NCBI RefSeq assembly: GCF_018402175.1
Contig: NZ_JAGYJK010000017.1
Coordinates: forward strand, 186,001 to 250,000
From: Yoonia sp.
GTDB lineage: Bacteria; Pseudomonadota; Alphaproteobacteria; Rhodobacterales; Rhodobacteraceae
Length of the DNA stretch: 64,000 nucleotides
Reading direction: 5' to 3'
Numbering within the stretch: position 1 is the stretch's first letter; each line of letters begins with the position of its first letter. Under the pieces are notes generated by a model that was not told the origin of the DNA, did not search any database, and saw only the letters and a list, made by a program, of their open reading frames with translations. The position numbers and the translations under genes are program-made. This document shows, piece after piece, positions 16,523 to 25,596 of the stretch.

Positions 16523-17818
16523 TCAGCGTCCCTCCCGTGACGCTTCGATCGTGTCGGCAAAGGTCCGCAGCCCCATCACCGGTGCTTGCACCAGCACGGC
16601 CATATTGCCAGGCTTGTGTTCGTTGCGGCGCATCTTGGTATGGGCCAGCGGAATTTCCGACCAGGCAAAGCATTCCGACATGCAGGGGTCCAGACGGCGT
16701 TCGACCATCAGGTTGTTGGCGGCACTTGCCTGTTTGAGATGGGCGAAATGGCTGCCCTGCAACCGTTTCTGGTGCATCCACATATAACGGACGTCAAAAG
16801 TACAGTTGAACCCCGTGGTGCCTGCACAGATCACGACCATGCCGCCTTTCTTGCAGACCAGCGACGACACGGGGAACGTGGCCTCGCCCGGATGTTCGAA
16901 CACCATATCGACATTCTTGCCCTTGCCGGTGATGTCCCAGATTGCCTTGCCGAACCGGCGCGCCTCTTTCAGCCAGATATCGTATGCGGCGGTATTGACC
17001 GTCGGCAACTGGCCCCAGCAGGAAAAATCATTGCGATTGATGACCCCTTTGGCACCCAGCGACATCACGAAATCCCGCTTGCTTTCGTCGCTGATCACGC
17101 CGATCGCATTGGCCCCCGCCGTGTTGATCAGCTGGATCGCATAGGACCCCAGCCCGCCCGAGGCCCCCCAGACCAGCACGTTCTGCCCGGGTTTCAGGTC
17201 ATGCGGTTCATGGCCGAACAACATGCGGTAAGCGGTGGCCAGCGTCAGCGTGTAACAGGCGCTTTCTTCCCACGTCAGGTGCTGCGGACGCGCCATCAAT
17301 TGCTGCGATTGCACGCGAGTGAATTGCGCGAATGACCCGTCGGCGGTTTCATAGCCCCAGATCCGCTGGCTGGGCGAATACATCGGATCGCCGCCGTTGC
17401 AATCCTCGTCATCGCCATCGTCCTGATTGCAATGGACCACGACTTCGTCACCAACTTTCCAGCGCTTGACCTTGTCGCCCACCGCCCAGACGATGCCTGC
17501 CGCATCGGACCCAAGGATCGCATAAGGGGCCTTATGCACATCAAAGGTCGATACCGGCTGGCCCAGACAGGCCCAGACGCCGTTGTAATTCACCCCCGCC
17601 GCCATCACCAGAATGATCACTTCGTTACTGTCGGGCTTGGGGCAATCGACGACCTCTAATTGCAGGGCGGTTTCGGGTTCGCCATGCCGTTCGCGGCGCA
17701 GCACCCAAGCATGCATCTGCGCTGGCAGATGGCCCAAGGGGGGCATTTCGCCCATGGCATAAAGGTCTTTGCGTTCGGCGGCATAGGCCGCTTCGCCGGT
17801 GGTCAGATCAAGGGCCAT
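16523..17818 (-). CDS. ccr: Crotonyl-CoA carboxylase/reductase
   Basis: This enzyme reductively carboxylates crotonyl-CoA to (2S)-ethylmalonyl-CoA with NADPH and CO2, the key step of the ethylmalonyl-CoA pathway for acetyl-CoA assimilation. The 431 residues are full length for the family. Visible features are the MDR-type Rossmann motif VWGASGGLGSYAIQL, the long insert VHCNQDDGDDEDCNGGDP typical of Ccr, and FEHPGEATFPVSS. The start at 17818 is chosen over longer options because GGAG lies six bases upstream. Ecm, the next-but-one enzyme in the same early part of the pathway, is close by, as in Rhodobacter sphaeroides. Confidence 0.96.
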   Translation of the reverse strand: MALDLTTGEAAYAAERKDLYAMGEMPPLGHLPAQMHAWVLRRERHGEPETALQLEVVDCPKPDSNEVIILVMAAGVNYNGVWACLGQPVSTFDVHKAPYAILGSDAAGIVWAVGDKVKRWKVGDEVVVHCNQDDGDDEDCNGGDPMYSPSQRIWGYETADGSFAQFTRVQSQQLMARPQHLTWEESACYTLTLATAYRMLFGHEPHDLKPGQNVLVWGASGGLGSYAIQLINTAGANAIGVISDESKRDFVMSLGAKGVINRNDFSCWGQLPTVNTAAYDIWLKEARRFGKAIWDITGKGKNVDMVFEHPGEATFPVSSLVCKKGGMVVICAGTTGFNCTFDVRYMWMHQKRLQGSHFAHLKQASAANNLMVERRLDPCMSECFAWSEIPLAHTKMRRNEHKPGNMAVLVQAPVMGLRTFADTIEASREGR

Positions 17819-17879
17819 GTCACTCTCCATCGCGATCATTCCGTTGCGCCGCAGTGCAGAATCACGCGGCCTTGAGGAA

Positions 17880-17908
17880 TTGATACGAATCGTCGCGCAA
17901 GATTGCAA
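17880..17908 (-). promoter_or_regulatory. Candidate ccr promoter with TTGCGC motif
   Basis: On the minus strand TTGCAA (17903-17908) and TATCAA (17880-17885) are separated by 17 bases, a plausible sigma-70 promoter with a leader of about 55 bases. The spacer contains ATCTTGCGCGA, closely matching ATCTTGCGCAA upstream of ecm in reverse orientation. A regulator shared by ccr and ecm may bind here. This is inferred from sequence only. Confidence 0.4.
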
Positions 17909-17933
17909 CACCACAGCGCATCATTTTGTAATT

Positions 17934-19331
17934 TTATGTCTGCCGCGATGCAGAAACAGACGCGGCGTCGGCAGGTATGTCGAAATGATGTGCAATGGAA
18001 TTGGCGTAATAGGTCAGGACCGGCCTGCCTAGCTCGGTCACGCGCCAAAGATCGCCGTCCCGCGCGATCAGGTGGCGCGCCTGCAACCGGTCCAATGCCT
18101 CGGTGACAACATCTGCGGTCGCGCGGCGGGGGCGCGGAACCTGCCTTTGGGCCAGCATCGCCAGCGACCCGACGACATCCTGCATGATCTGCGCGGTGGT
18201 GACCGGCGCATCGGCCAGCAGATGGCGCGCGACCAGCGGCACACCGGGCACCGGCGTCACATCCGCGATGCGCTGCATCAGGGTTTGCGCCAGCGCCTGC
18301 GTCACGTCCCCCTGCGCGGTCACCGCAAAAGACGACAGTTCCAGCGGTTCACCAAAGCTGACCGAGGCGGTGCCGAAACCCTGAAACCGGCCTGTGATCC
18401 GCTGCCAGACATGCCGCCCCACCCGCCGCAGGACATGCACCAAAGGCGGGCGGAACCGGCGCGTGCCGGCCTTATGCGCCGCGATCAGGATCGTATCTTC
18501 CAGCACCCGGTCATAATTCAGCGCGACGGGGATAAAGATCACCTCGCGCCTTGCAGGGTCGAAATCTTCGATAATGTAATTCAACAATCCGGTGCGCGGC
18601 GCGGCCAGCCTGCCATCCAGCGACAGGCCGCCTTCGGGGAATACCGCCTGGGTCACGCCCGCGCGCGTGGCCATCTGCACATAGCGCGCCAGCACCTTGC
18701 GATACAGCGCACCGCGCGAATTGCGCCGAATGAAATAAGCCCCCATCGACCGGATCACCGGCGACAGCGGCCAGACCCGCGCCCATTCGCCCACCGCATA
18801 AGACAGCGCGCCCGCATTGGCCGCCAGATAGGTGACCAGCATGTAATCCATGTTGCTGCGATGGTTGATCACGAAAACCACCGCCGCATCGGGGTCGATC
18901 TCGGCCATGCGCTTGCGGTCGAGGCGGCCCAGCTGAATCCGGTACAGCGATTTCGACAGCCAACGCGCCAGCCTGATCCCGATGCTGAAATAGGCGGTCG
19001 CGGAAAACGACGGCACGATTTCGCGGGCATAGCTGCGGGCTGTTTCAAAGGCGACGTTTTCGGGGACATTATTGGCGCGGGCATGGTCCACGACGGCCTG
19101 CGTCACCTCTGGGTCATAGATCAGGCGCTGGATCATGTCATAGCGCAGCGCCAGCTTGAACGGCTCGATTGGGCGTTGCAGATTCTTGTTGACCCGCGCG
19201 ATCACCCGTTCGGCGCGCTTGCGGAAGAACCAGCGCACCGAAGGAAAAAGAAAATGCGACGCAAAGGTGACACCTGCGAACAAGATGATCAGAACAAAGG
19301 CCCATACCGGCATGGAGATGGTTTGCGTCAT
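17934..19331 (-). CDS. Glycerol-3-phosphate/lysophosphatidate acyltransferase (PlsB-like)
   Basis: A 465-residue membrane-bound acyltransferase of the PlsB/PlsC superfamily. It has one N-terminal helix (about residues 8-28), the catalytic NHRSNMDY (HX4D) and FPEGGLS blocks, and a C-terminal domain like that of PlsB-type glycerol-3-phosphate acyltransferases, though shorter than the 800-residue enterobacterial enzyme. It would start phospholipid synthesis by acylating glycerol-3-phosphate or its lyso product. The start at 19331 has only weak ribosome-binding sequence; 19313 is an alternative. It sits between ccr and ecm and is divergent from ecm. Confidence 0.82.
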   Translation of the reverse strand: MTQTISMPVWAFVLIILFAGVTFASHFLFPSVRWFFRKRAERVIARVNKNLQRPIEPFKLALRYDMIQRLIYDPEVTQAVVDHARANNVPENVAFETARSYAREIVPSFSATAYFSIGIRLARWLSKSLYRIQLGRLDRKRMAEIDPDAAVVFVINHRSNMDYMLVTYLAANAGALSYAVGEWARVWPLSPVIRSMGAYFIRRNSRGALYRKVLARYVQMATRAGVTQAVFPEGGLSLDGRLAAPRTGLLNYIIEDFDPARREVIFIPVALNYDRVLEDTILIAAHKAGTRRFRPPLVHVLRRVGRHVWQRITGRFQGFGTASVSFGEPLELSSFAVTAQGDVTQALAQTLMQRIADVTPVPGVPLVARHLLADAPVTTAQIMQDVVGSLAMLAQRQVPRPRRATADVVTEALDRLQARHLIARDGDLWRVTELGRPVLTYYANSIAHHFDIPADAASVSASRQT

Positions 19332-19391
19332 TCGCAGAAAATGACAGGGTTCCCCGCCAAGGTAAATCCCGCCATGCCGCAACGCAGCGAA

Positions 19392-19447
19392 TTGACAGCG
19401 CCACAAAATGTCCGATAAATGTACCAAAGCGTAATTAAATTGCGCAA
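19392..19447 (+). promoter_or_regulatory. Candidate ecm promoter and TTGCGCAA operator
   Basis: TTGACA at 19392-19397 with GATAAA 16 bases downstream (19414-19419) forms a good promoter for ecm. The 8-bp palindrome TTGCGCAA at 19440-19447 lies just after the expected transcription start and before the GGAG ribosome-binding site, a position suited to repression. The same palindrome occurs upstream of mcl2 and sucC. Confidence 0.45.
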
Positions 19448-19467
19448 GATGAATCAGGAGACGCCCG

Positions 19468-21435
19468 ATGTCGCAGATGCAAAAAGACCGCCCCTGGCTG
19501 TTCCGCACCTATGCGGGCCATTCTACCGCCGCGGCGTCCAACGCGCTCTATCGCGGTAATCTGGCCAAGGGGCAGACCGGCCTGTCAGTCGCCTTTGATC
19601 TGCCCACCCAGACCGGTTACGACAGCGACCACATTCTGGCCAAGGGCGAGGTCGGCAAGGTCGGCGTGCCGGTGGCGCATCTGGGCGATATGCGGATGCT
19701 GTTTGCCGATATCCCGCTGGACCAGATGAACACATCAATGACAATCAACGCGACCGCCCCGTGGCTGCTGGCGCTTTACATCGCCGTGGCCGAGGAACAA
19801 GGCGCCGATATTAGCGCGCTGCAAGGGACCGTGCAGAACGACATCATCAAGGAATATCTGTCGCGCGGCACCTATATCTGCCCGCCCGAACCCAGCCTGC
19901 GGATGATCACAGATATCGCGGCCTATACCCGCGAACATCTGCCAAAATGGAACCCGATGAACGTCTGTTCCTATCACCTGCAAGAGGCGGGGGCGACGCC
20001 CGAGGAAGAACTGGCCTTCGCGCTGGCCACCGCGACCGCCGTGCTGGACGACCTGCGCGGCAAGGTGGCTGCGGAACATTTCCCCGAAATGGTCGGGCGG
20101 ATTTCGTTTTTCGTGAATGCCGGCATCCGGTTTGTGACCGAATTGTGCAAGATGCGCGCCTTTGTCGAATTATGGGACGAAATCTGCGCCACGCGTTACG
20201 GGGTCGAGGATGCCAAATACCGCCGGTTTCGGTATGGCGTGCAAGTAAACTCCCTAGGGTTGACTGAACAACAACCTGAAAACAACGTCTATCGCATATT
20301 GCTGGAAACGCTGGCGGTGACCCTGTCGAAAAACGCCCGCGCCCGCGCCGTGCAATTGCCCGCCTGGAACGAAGCCCTGGGCCTTCCCCGCCCTTGGGAC
20401 CAGCAATGGTCTTTGCGGATGCAGCAAATTCTGGCCTATGAAACCGACCTGCTGGAATTCGACGATCTGTTCGACGGCAATCCGGCCATTGACCGCAAGG
20501 TCGCGGAATTGAAAAATGGCGCGCGCGCCGAATTGGCCCAGATCGACGGCATGGGCGGGGCGGTCAAGGCCATCGGCTATATGAAATCGCGTCTGGTCGA
20601 AAGCAATGCTGCGCGAATCACCGGCATCGAAACCGGCAGCACCACCGTCGTCGGGGTGAACAAATGGCAGGCGGGCGAGCCTTCGCCACTGACGGCAGGC
20701 GACGACGCGATCATGGTCGCCGACCCCAAGGCCGAAGCCGACCAGCTGCGCCGTCTGGCCGCGTGGAAGGCCGCCCGCGACCCACAGCAGGTGCGCGCAG
20801 CCCTGACAGCCCTGCGTGCGGCAGCGAGCAGCGACACCAATATCATGATCCCGTCGATCGCCTGTGCGCGGGCGGGGGTCACGACCGGCGAATGGTCCGA
20901 CGTGATCCGCGCCGTGTTCGGCCAGTACCGCGCGCCCACGGGGGTCAGCGCCAATCCATCCAACCGGACCGAAGGGCTGGACGACCTGCGCGAACAGGTC
21001 AATCAGGTCAGCACGGCGCTGGGGCGTAGATTGAAATTTATGATGGGAAAACCAGGACTTGACGGTCATTCGAACGGCGCCGAACAGATCGCCGCGCGCG
21101 CGCGCGATTGCGGAATGGACATCGCCTATGAAGGTATCCGCCTGACACCTGATGAAATCATCGCCTCGGCCCGCGCCAACGGGGCCGATGTCATCGGGCT
21201 GTCGATCCTGTCGGGGTCGCATGTGCCGCTGGTCCGCGACGTCATGGAGAAATTATACGCCGCAGGGTTGGGAACTATACCTGTGGTTGCAGGTGGCATC
21301 ATCCCCGACGAAGATGCAATTGCATTGCGCGCAATGGGCGTTGCAAAAGTCTATACGCCAAAAGATTTTCAACTGAACAAGATTATGGCAGACATCATCG
21401 CATTGGCAGACCCCCGCGCCACCGCAGCGGAATGA
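19468..21435 (+). CDS. ecm: Ethylmalonyl-CoA mutase
   Basis: A B12-dependent mutase that turns (2R)-ethylmalonyl-CoA into methylsuccinyl-CoA. At 655 residues it carries substrate and cobalamin domains in one chain; the cobalamin motif GLDGHSNG (DxHxxG) is near residue 532. The catalytic domain shows FDLPTQTGYDSDH and NTSMTINATAPWLLALY. GGAG lies seven bases before the ATG. It is divergent from the acyltransferase gene, and ccr lies beyond that. Codon use drops to AT-rich, rarely used codons in four short patches (about 20238-20300, 21020-21080, 21246-21300, 21316-21390), one covering the cobalamin motif. Confidence 0.96.
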   Translation: MSQMQKDRPWLFRTYAGHSTAAASNALYRGNLAKGQTGLSVAFDLPTQTGYDSDHILAKGEVGKVGVPVAHLGDMRMLFADIPLDQMNTSMTINATAPWLLALYIAVAEEQGADISALQGTVQNDIIKEYLSRGTYICPPEPSLRMITDIAAYTREHLPKWNPMNVCSYHLQEAGATPEEELAFALATATAVLDDLRGKVAAEHFPEMVGRISFFVNAGIRFVTELCKMRAFVELWDEICATRYGVEDAKYRRFRYGVQVNSLGLTEQQPENNVYRILLETLAVTLSKNARARAVQLPAWNEALGLPRPWDQQWSLRMQQILAYETDLLEFDDLFDGNPAIDRKVAELKNGARAELAQIDGMGGAVKAIGYMKSRLVESNAARITGIETGSTTVVGVNKWQAGEPSPLTAGDDAIMVADPKAEADQLRRLAAWKAARDPQQVRAALTALRAAASSDTNIMIPSIACARAGVTTGEWSDVIRAVFGQYRAPTGVSANPSNRTEGLDDLREQVNQVSTALGRRLKFMMGKPGLDGHSNGAEQIAARARDCGMDIAYEGIRLTPDEIIASARANGADVIGLSILSGSHVPLVRDVMEKLYAAGLGTIPVVAGGIIPDEDAIALRAMGVAKVYTPKDFQLNKIMADIIALADPRATAAE

Positions 21436-21445
21436 CCATATCCTT

Positions 21446-21473
21446 TTGACTACACAAAAGTTGTTTTTATTTT
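21446..21473 (+). promoter_or_regulatory. Candidate promoter of the H-NS-like gene
   Basis: TTGACT (21446-21451) and TATTTT (21468-21473) are separated by 16 bases in an AT-rich island between ecm and the H-NS-like gene, unlike the GC-rich surroundings. The start codon is about 60 bases downstream. Confidence 0.4.
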
Positions 21474-21531
21474 CTTTCGATAGCAATACTGATATGCAAT
21501 GCCGATCAGACACCCAAATGGATTTGCATCG

Positions 21532-21858
21532 ATGAACAAAGACCTTTCCTCCATGACGCGCAGCGAACTCGAAACGTTGAAGCGGCAAGTCGAAAAGGCC
21601 ATGGTTGACGTGGCAGAAAAAGACAAGAAAGCCGCGCTCGCCGCCGCCGAAAAGGCCGCAGCGGACCATGGCTTTTCACTGGCAGAAATCACCGGCATGG
21701 CCCCGCGCAAAGGCAAGACCGGGTCGAAAACTTCGGCGCCTGCGAAATACCGCAACCCCGCCGACACCACCCAGACCTGGACCGGCAAAGGCCGCCAGCC
21801 TGCCTGGTTCAAGGACGCGCTGTCCAACGGCACCTCGCCTGAAGCGATGGAAATCTGA
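21532..21858 (+). CDS. H-NS family nucleoid-associated protein (HvrA-like)
   Basis: A 108-residue DNA-binding protein. The N-terminal half is a charged coiled-coil oligomerisation region (about residues 5-45). The C-terminal end holds the H-NS DNA-binding motif KYRNPADTTQTWTGKGRQP, which binds the minor groove of AT-rich DNA. This layout matches HvrA-type H-NS proteins of Rhodobacter. The start at 21532 is chosen because it gives the usual MNKDLSSMTRSEL opening; an ATG at 21499 is in frame but adds unrelated residues. It has its own AT-rich promoter and is followed by hairpins. Confidence 0.9.
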   Translation: MNKDLSSMTRSELETLKRQVEKAMVDVAEKDKKAALAAAEKAAADHGFSLAEITGMAPRKGKTGSKTSAPAKYRNPADTTQTWTGKGRQPAWFKDALSNGTSPEAMEI

Positions 21859-21866
21859 CCAAAAAC

Positions 21867-21910
21867 GCGGGAAAGGGTTTTGCCCTCTCCCGCTCGCCTG
21901 CGCGGCAGGC
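21867..21910 (+). terminator. Two hairpins after the H-NS-like gene
   Basis: GCGGGA (21867-21872) pairs with TCCCGC (21888-21893), with GGG/CCC pairing inside. Immediately after, GCCTGC (21896-21901) pairs with GCAGGC (21905-21910) across a GCG loop. They end the H-NS-like transcript or shield the downstream deoD leader. No clear U run follows, so this is a tentative terminator. Confidence 0.35.
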
Positions 21911-21939
21911 TAGCTTTCCTGCAATGACAGGAGAGACAG

Positions 21940-22644
21940 ATGACAATACATATTGGTGCAGCAAAAGATGACATCGCCCCGACAGTGCTGATGCCGGGCG
22001 ACCCGTACCGTGTGAAATGGGCGGCAGAAACGTTTCTGGACGATGCGCGCTGCATCAACCAGGTGCGCGGCATGCTGGGGTTTACCGGCACATGGCACGG
22101 TCATCCGGTCACGATCCAGGGGTCAGGCATGGGCATGCCCTCGCTGTCAATCTATGCCAATGAACTGATCCGCGACTATGATGCGCAGACCCTGATCCGG
22201 ATCGGGTCCTGCGGGGGTATGCAGGACCATGTCGGCATCCGCGACGTGATCCTCGCCATGACAGCCACAACGCTGTCAACACCGTCGCGCGGGATCTTCA
22301 AGGATGTGAATTTCGCACCCTGCGCCGATTTCGGGCTGCTGGCGGCGGCGCATCGGGCCGCACTGGCCAAGGGCACGACCACCCATGTCGGCGGGATCTA
22401 TTCATCTGATGTCTTCTACGACGAACGGCCCGACCTGAATGACCAGATGATGCGCCACGGCATCCTCGCCGTGGAAATGGAAGCGGCCGAGCTTTACATC
22501 CTTGCCGCACGCTACAACCGGCGCGCGCTGGCGGTTCTGACAGTCAGCGACCACCTGATCACGCATGACGCCCTGCCCGCCGAAGACCGTGAACGCAGCT
22601 TCGGCGACATGGTGGAAATCGCCTTGCAAGCAGCCTTTGCCTAG
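21940..22644 (+). CDS. deoD: Purine-nucleoside phosphorylase, DeoD type
   Basis: A 234-residue hexameric-class (NP-I) phosphorylase that splits purine nucleosides with phosphate in the cytoplasm. Motifs include [40 protein letters not shown] (phosphate loop), [10 protein letters not shown] (ribose site) and VSDHL with the catalytic Asp. AGGAGAGACAG precedes the ATG. It is unrelated in sequence to the trimeric PNP at 11519, so the genome codes for two PNP classes. Its stop overlaps the convergent DUF1989 stop. Confidence 0.94.
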   Translation: MTIHIGAAKDDIAPTVLMPGDPYRVKWAAETFLDDARCINQVRGMLGFTGTWHGHPVTIQGSGMGMPSLSIYANELIRDYDAQTLIRIGSCGGMQDHVGIRDVILAMTATTLSTPSRGIFKDVNFAPCADFGLLAAAHRAALAKGTTTHVGGIYSSDVFYDERPDLNDQMMRHGILAVEMEAAELYILAARYNRRALAVLTVSDHLITHDALPAEDRERSFGDMVEIALQAAFA

Positions 22645-23486
22645 CGACCGTGCGATCTGTCATAGGCGTTGACCGCAGGCGGCACCCAGCCGTCCAGATC
22701 ACCCGCCCGCGGCACCCGCCGTTCCATGACCAAAGGATAGCAGACGGCGGTATCGGATGAATGTTCGGCACTGCAATCGCCGCCCGGACAGGCGCTCAGC
22801 ACCGCCAGCAGATCGATTTCCGCGAACAGATCGATATAATCCCCCGGGCGCACCGGGCTGGCCTTCATGAAATACTGGCCGGTGTCACGGGTGAAACCGG
22901 TACACATAAAGACATTCAGCACGTCATGCACATGGCGTTCCGCCTGTGCCAAGGGCAATTGCACTGCATCGGCCAAGGCGCGGGTCAGGTTGGAATGGCA
23001 GCACTGGTGGTAATCCACCCCCGCCAGCAAACGCCCCGTATAAGGATCGCAGCGCGTGCCGATCACATCATGCACCGACCCGCCAAACTGGTCGATCCCG
23101 TACCAGCCCAGCGTATCGGCCACGATGGTCGCCATCGGCCGCAGATAGGGAAACGACGACCAGAGCCGGTCGCCGGTTGTGACATGGGTGCCATGCAAGG
23201 CGCGTGTCTTGCCGGAATAAAAACGCTCATCCAGATTATCGGCGGCAAACAGGTTCAGATCGCCAACCTGCGGCCCATCCACCGCAGAAATCCGCAACAC
23301 AGACCCCGCAGGCACACGGATCGCCGCCGCATCGCGCGGGGCAACCACAACACGCTCCACCCCCTGCGCCGCCGCCGCAGCCGCCTGCAACACGGCCATA
23401 TCAGGGCGCGGCAAGCTATCGGTGGGATAACAGATCACCGGTGTGACGGCGCGCCGCGCATCGGCATCATCAGGAATATTCATCAT
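22641..23486 (-). CDS. DUF1989 family protein (urea carboxylase-associated type)
   Basis: A 281-residue protein of the DUF1989 (PF09347) family, often found with urea carboxylase or other nitrogen-compound genes; activity is unknown. Family-like segments are [40 protein letters not shown] and the Cys-rich SACPGGDCS, probably a metal site. Two ATGs stand in tandem at 23486; GGAAG immediately upstream belongs to dispersed repeat copy B, which here seems to provide the ribosome-binding site. It follows sdhB in the same orientation and may receive read-through from it. Confidence 0.85.
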   Translation of the reverse strand: MMNIPDDADARRAVTPVICYPTDSLPRPDMAVLQAAAAAAQGVERVVVAPRDAAAIRVPAGSVLRISAVDGPQVGDLNLFAADNLDERFYSGKTRALHGTHVTTGDRLWSSFPYLRPMATIVADTLGWYGIDQFGGSVHDVIGTRCDPYTGRLLAGVDYHQCCHSNLTRALADAVQLPLAQAERHVHDVLNVFMCTGFTRDTGQYFMKASPVRPGDYIDLFAEIDLLAVLSACPGGDCSAEHSSDTAVCYPLVMERRVPRAGDLDGWVPPAVNAYDRSHGR

Positions 23487-23526
23487 CTTCCGAGCCTAAA
23501 TATCCCCGCCGGAGGCAACAAAGTTT
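23485..23526 (-). repeat. Dispersed ~40-bp repeat, copy B
   Basis: Occupies the whole gap between the sdhB stop and the DUF1989 start, both on the minus strand. It has the same core (TCCCCGCCGGAGG on the plus strand) and the same orientation relative to sdhB as the other copies to their upstream genes. Its distal end GGAAGATG overlaps the DUF1989 start codon. Confidence 0.8.
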
Positions 23527-24306
23527 TTAGACCACCCGCTCCACCATCATGCCCTTGATGCTGGCAATCGCCTTGGCCGGGTTCAACCCCTTGGGGCATG
23601 TCTTGGCGCAGTTCATGATCGTGTGGCAACGATAAAGCTTGAACGGATCTTCCAGTTCGTCCAACCGCTCGCCCGTGGCCTCGTCGCGGCTGTCCACGAT
23701 CCAGCGATAGGCATGCAACAGCGCGGCTGGCCCCAGATACCGGTCGCCATTCCACCAATAAGACGGGCAGGATGTCGAACAGCAGGCGCACATGACGCAT
23801 TCGTAAAGGCCATCCAGCTTTTTGCGGTCATCGACCGATTGCTTCCATTCCTTGGCGGGCGTGTTCGACTTGGTCTCGAGCCACGGCATGATGCTGGCAT
23901 GCTGCGCATAGAAATGGGTCAGATCGGGAATCAGATCCTTGATCACCGGCATATGCGGCAGGGGGTAGATCTTGATGTCGCCCTTGATCTCGTCCATGCC
24001 ATAGATACAGGCCAGCGTGTTGATCCCGTCGATGTTCATCGCGCAGGACCCGCAGATGCCTTCACGGCAGGACCGGCGGAATGTCAGGGTCGGGTCGATT
24101 TCATTCTTGATCTTGATCAGCGCATCCAGAACCATCGGACCGCAGCTGTCCATATCCAGAAAATAGGTATCCAGTTGCGGGTTCTTCCCGTCCTCGGGGT
24201 TCCAGCGATAGACCTGCACTTTGCGCAGATTGGTCGCGCCCGCCGGCTTTGGCCAGGTCTTGCCTGTCGTCATCCGGGAATTTTTTGGAAGTGTCAGTTG
24301 TACCAT
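23527..24306 (-). CDS. sdhB: Succinate dehydrogenase iron-sulfur subunit
   Basis: The 259-residue electron-transfer subunit of complex II. Cys ligands are in [15 protein letters not shown] for [2Fe-2S], [12 protein letters not shown] for [4Fe-4S], and [14 protein letters not shown] for [3Fe-4S]. All expected Cys are present. In related genomes sdhB follows sdhA and a small gene directly; here it is separated from them by about 2.1 kb holding two plus-strand genes. It therefore needs either long read-through or its own promoter in 24307-24500, where I see no clear sigma-70 pair or GTGATCAC operator. Confidence 0.96.
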   Translation of the reverse strand: MVQLTLPKNSRMTTGKTWPKPAGATNLRKVQVYRWNPEDGKNPQLDTYFLDMDSCGPMVLDALIKIKNEIDPTLTFRRSCREGICGSCAMNIDGINTLACIYGMDEIKGDIKIYPLPHMPVIKDLIPDLTHFYAQHASIMPWLETKSNTPAKEWKQSVDDRKKLDGLYECVMCACCSTSCPSYWWNGDRYLGPAALLHAYRWIVDSRDEATGERLDELEDPFKLYRCHTIMNCAKTCPKGLNPAKAIASIKGMMVERVV

Positions 24307-24507
24307 TTTTCAGACCTTTATCCGCGTCTTTATCGTCGATTGCTGGTGTTACCCAAGACATATAGCCTTTCCAGCAGGATCGAAAGTACTGTATTCAAAG
24401 CATTGTATCCGCCGTCAACGTCGCGCGTTGCGACAGCGCGGTGTGATTGGGACAAAAGCTGTCCAACCATGTGTGTTTATTAGGAATTTTGTAATATTAT
24501 CAGTATC

Positions 24508-25568
24508 TTGAACATACCCTATGCGCATGGGAACCCGTATCACCGGTTGCTTTATGGATCTGCGGGGCCTTATGTCCCGTTGGCGGGTGCCAAGGATCTG
24601 CGCCAGCTTGCACAATATGCCGCAGGGCAGGTCAGCCCCGTGCTGCATCTGCATTGGGATGACCGGATGTTCGGGCGCGATGACGATCCGGATACGAACC
24701 GGATTAACGCACAAACACTGGTTGATCGGTTGCAGGCGTTCAAGGACGCAGGCGGCAAGATCTTTTGGACGATCCACAACAAACGCGCCCATTTCGAACG
24801 TGACGCAGAAAGTTTCGCTTGGGGGCGTGGCCAGCTTTGCGCGCTGGCCGATCTGGTGCATGTCCATGCCCCACATGCCGCGCGGCATATGATCGAGGAC
24901 TGGGGCGTGACCCCGAAAAGATCAGAATCATCCCGCACCCCAGCTATCTGGGTGCCTATGAACCGGCCGAGGCCACCTTGGGTCGCCCGCTGCCATCTTC
25001 GCCCAACCGCCAGTTTTTGTTCTTTGGCACGATGCGCGGCAACAAGGGGGTCGCGCTGCTGCCCGAGGCCATTGCGCGTCTGGCGCGCCACCGGACAAAT
25101 TTCGACCTCTTGATCGCGGGCAAGACCATGCGCCGTGCGATGCGGCGGATGCAGCCAATGCTTGATCTGCCGCAGGTCAGCGTCAGGGACGGGTTCATTC
25201 CCGATGCCGATGTGCCCGATATCTTTGGCGCAGCGCAGGTGTTTCTTGCGCCTTTCGGTGATTTCTTCACATCGGGCAGCGTCATGCTGGCGCAAACCTT
25301 CGGCCTGCCGGTGATCGGCCCTGACCGCGCAGAAATGCGCGCCATCACGCCTCCAGAAAACCACGACCTGCTGTACGAAGGCCAGCGCCCGAAGCCATTG
25401 GTGCAGATGATGAAGCGGCTGATCGACATGCCGGATGCTGAATTGGCACAGCGGCGCGCCGCCTGTTTCGCTTATGCCCATGCCACCGCACCCGCAGTTA
25501 TTTCCCGATCGCTGGCCGCCACTCTGTCCAGCCTTTTCCAGCAGGAACCGCATGATGCGCCGCGCTAA
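24508..25568 (+). pseudogene. GT-B type glycosyltransferase (frameshifted, start unclear)
   Basis: A cytoplasmic or membrane-associated glycosyltransferase of about 353 residues if intact. The N-terminal part (HLHWDDRMF, FWTIHNKRAHF, HVHAPHAARH) and C-terminal part (FLFFGTMRGNKGV, PFGDFFTSGSVMLA) match a family 4-like GT-B fold; the donor sugar is unknown. The frame breaks at about 24915: one more base would give VTP-x-EKIRIIPHPSYLG. There is no ATG; a TTG at 24508 or ATT at 24496 are the only in-frame options after the TAG at 24481. Together with FkbM it forms a plus-strand pair lying against the direction of the sdh operon. Confidence 0.78.
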
Positions 25569-25596
25569 TCCCTTTGCACAGCGGGAGTAAATCAAA

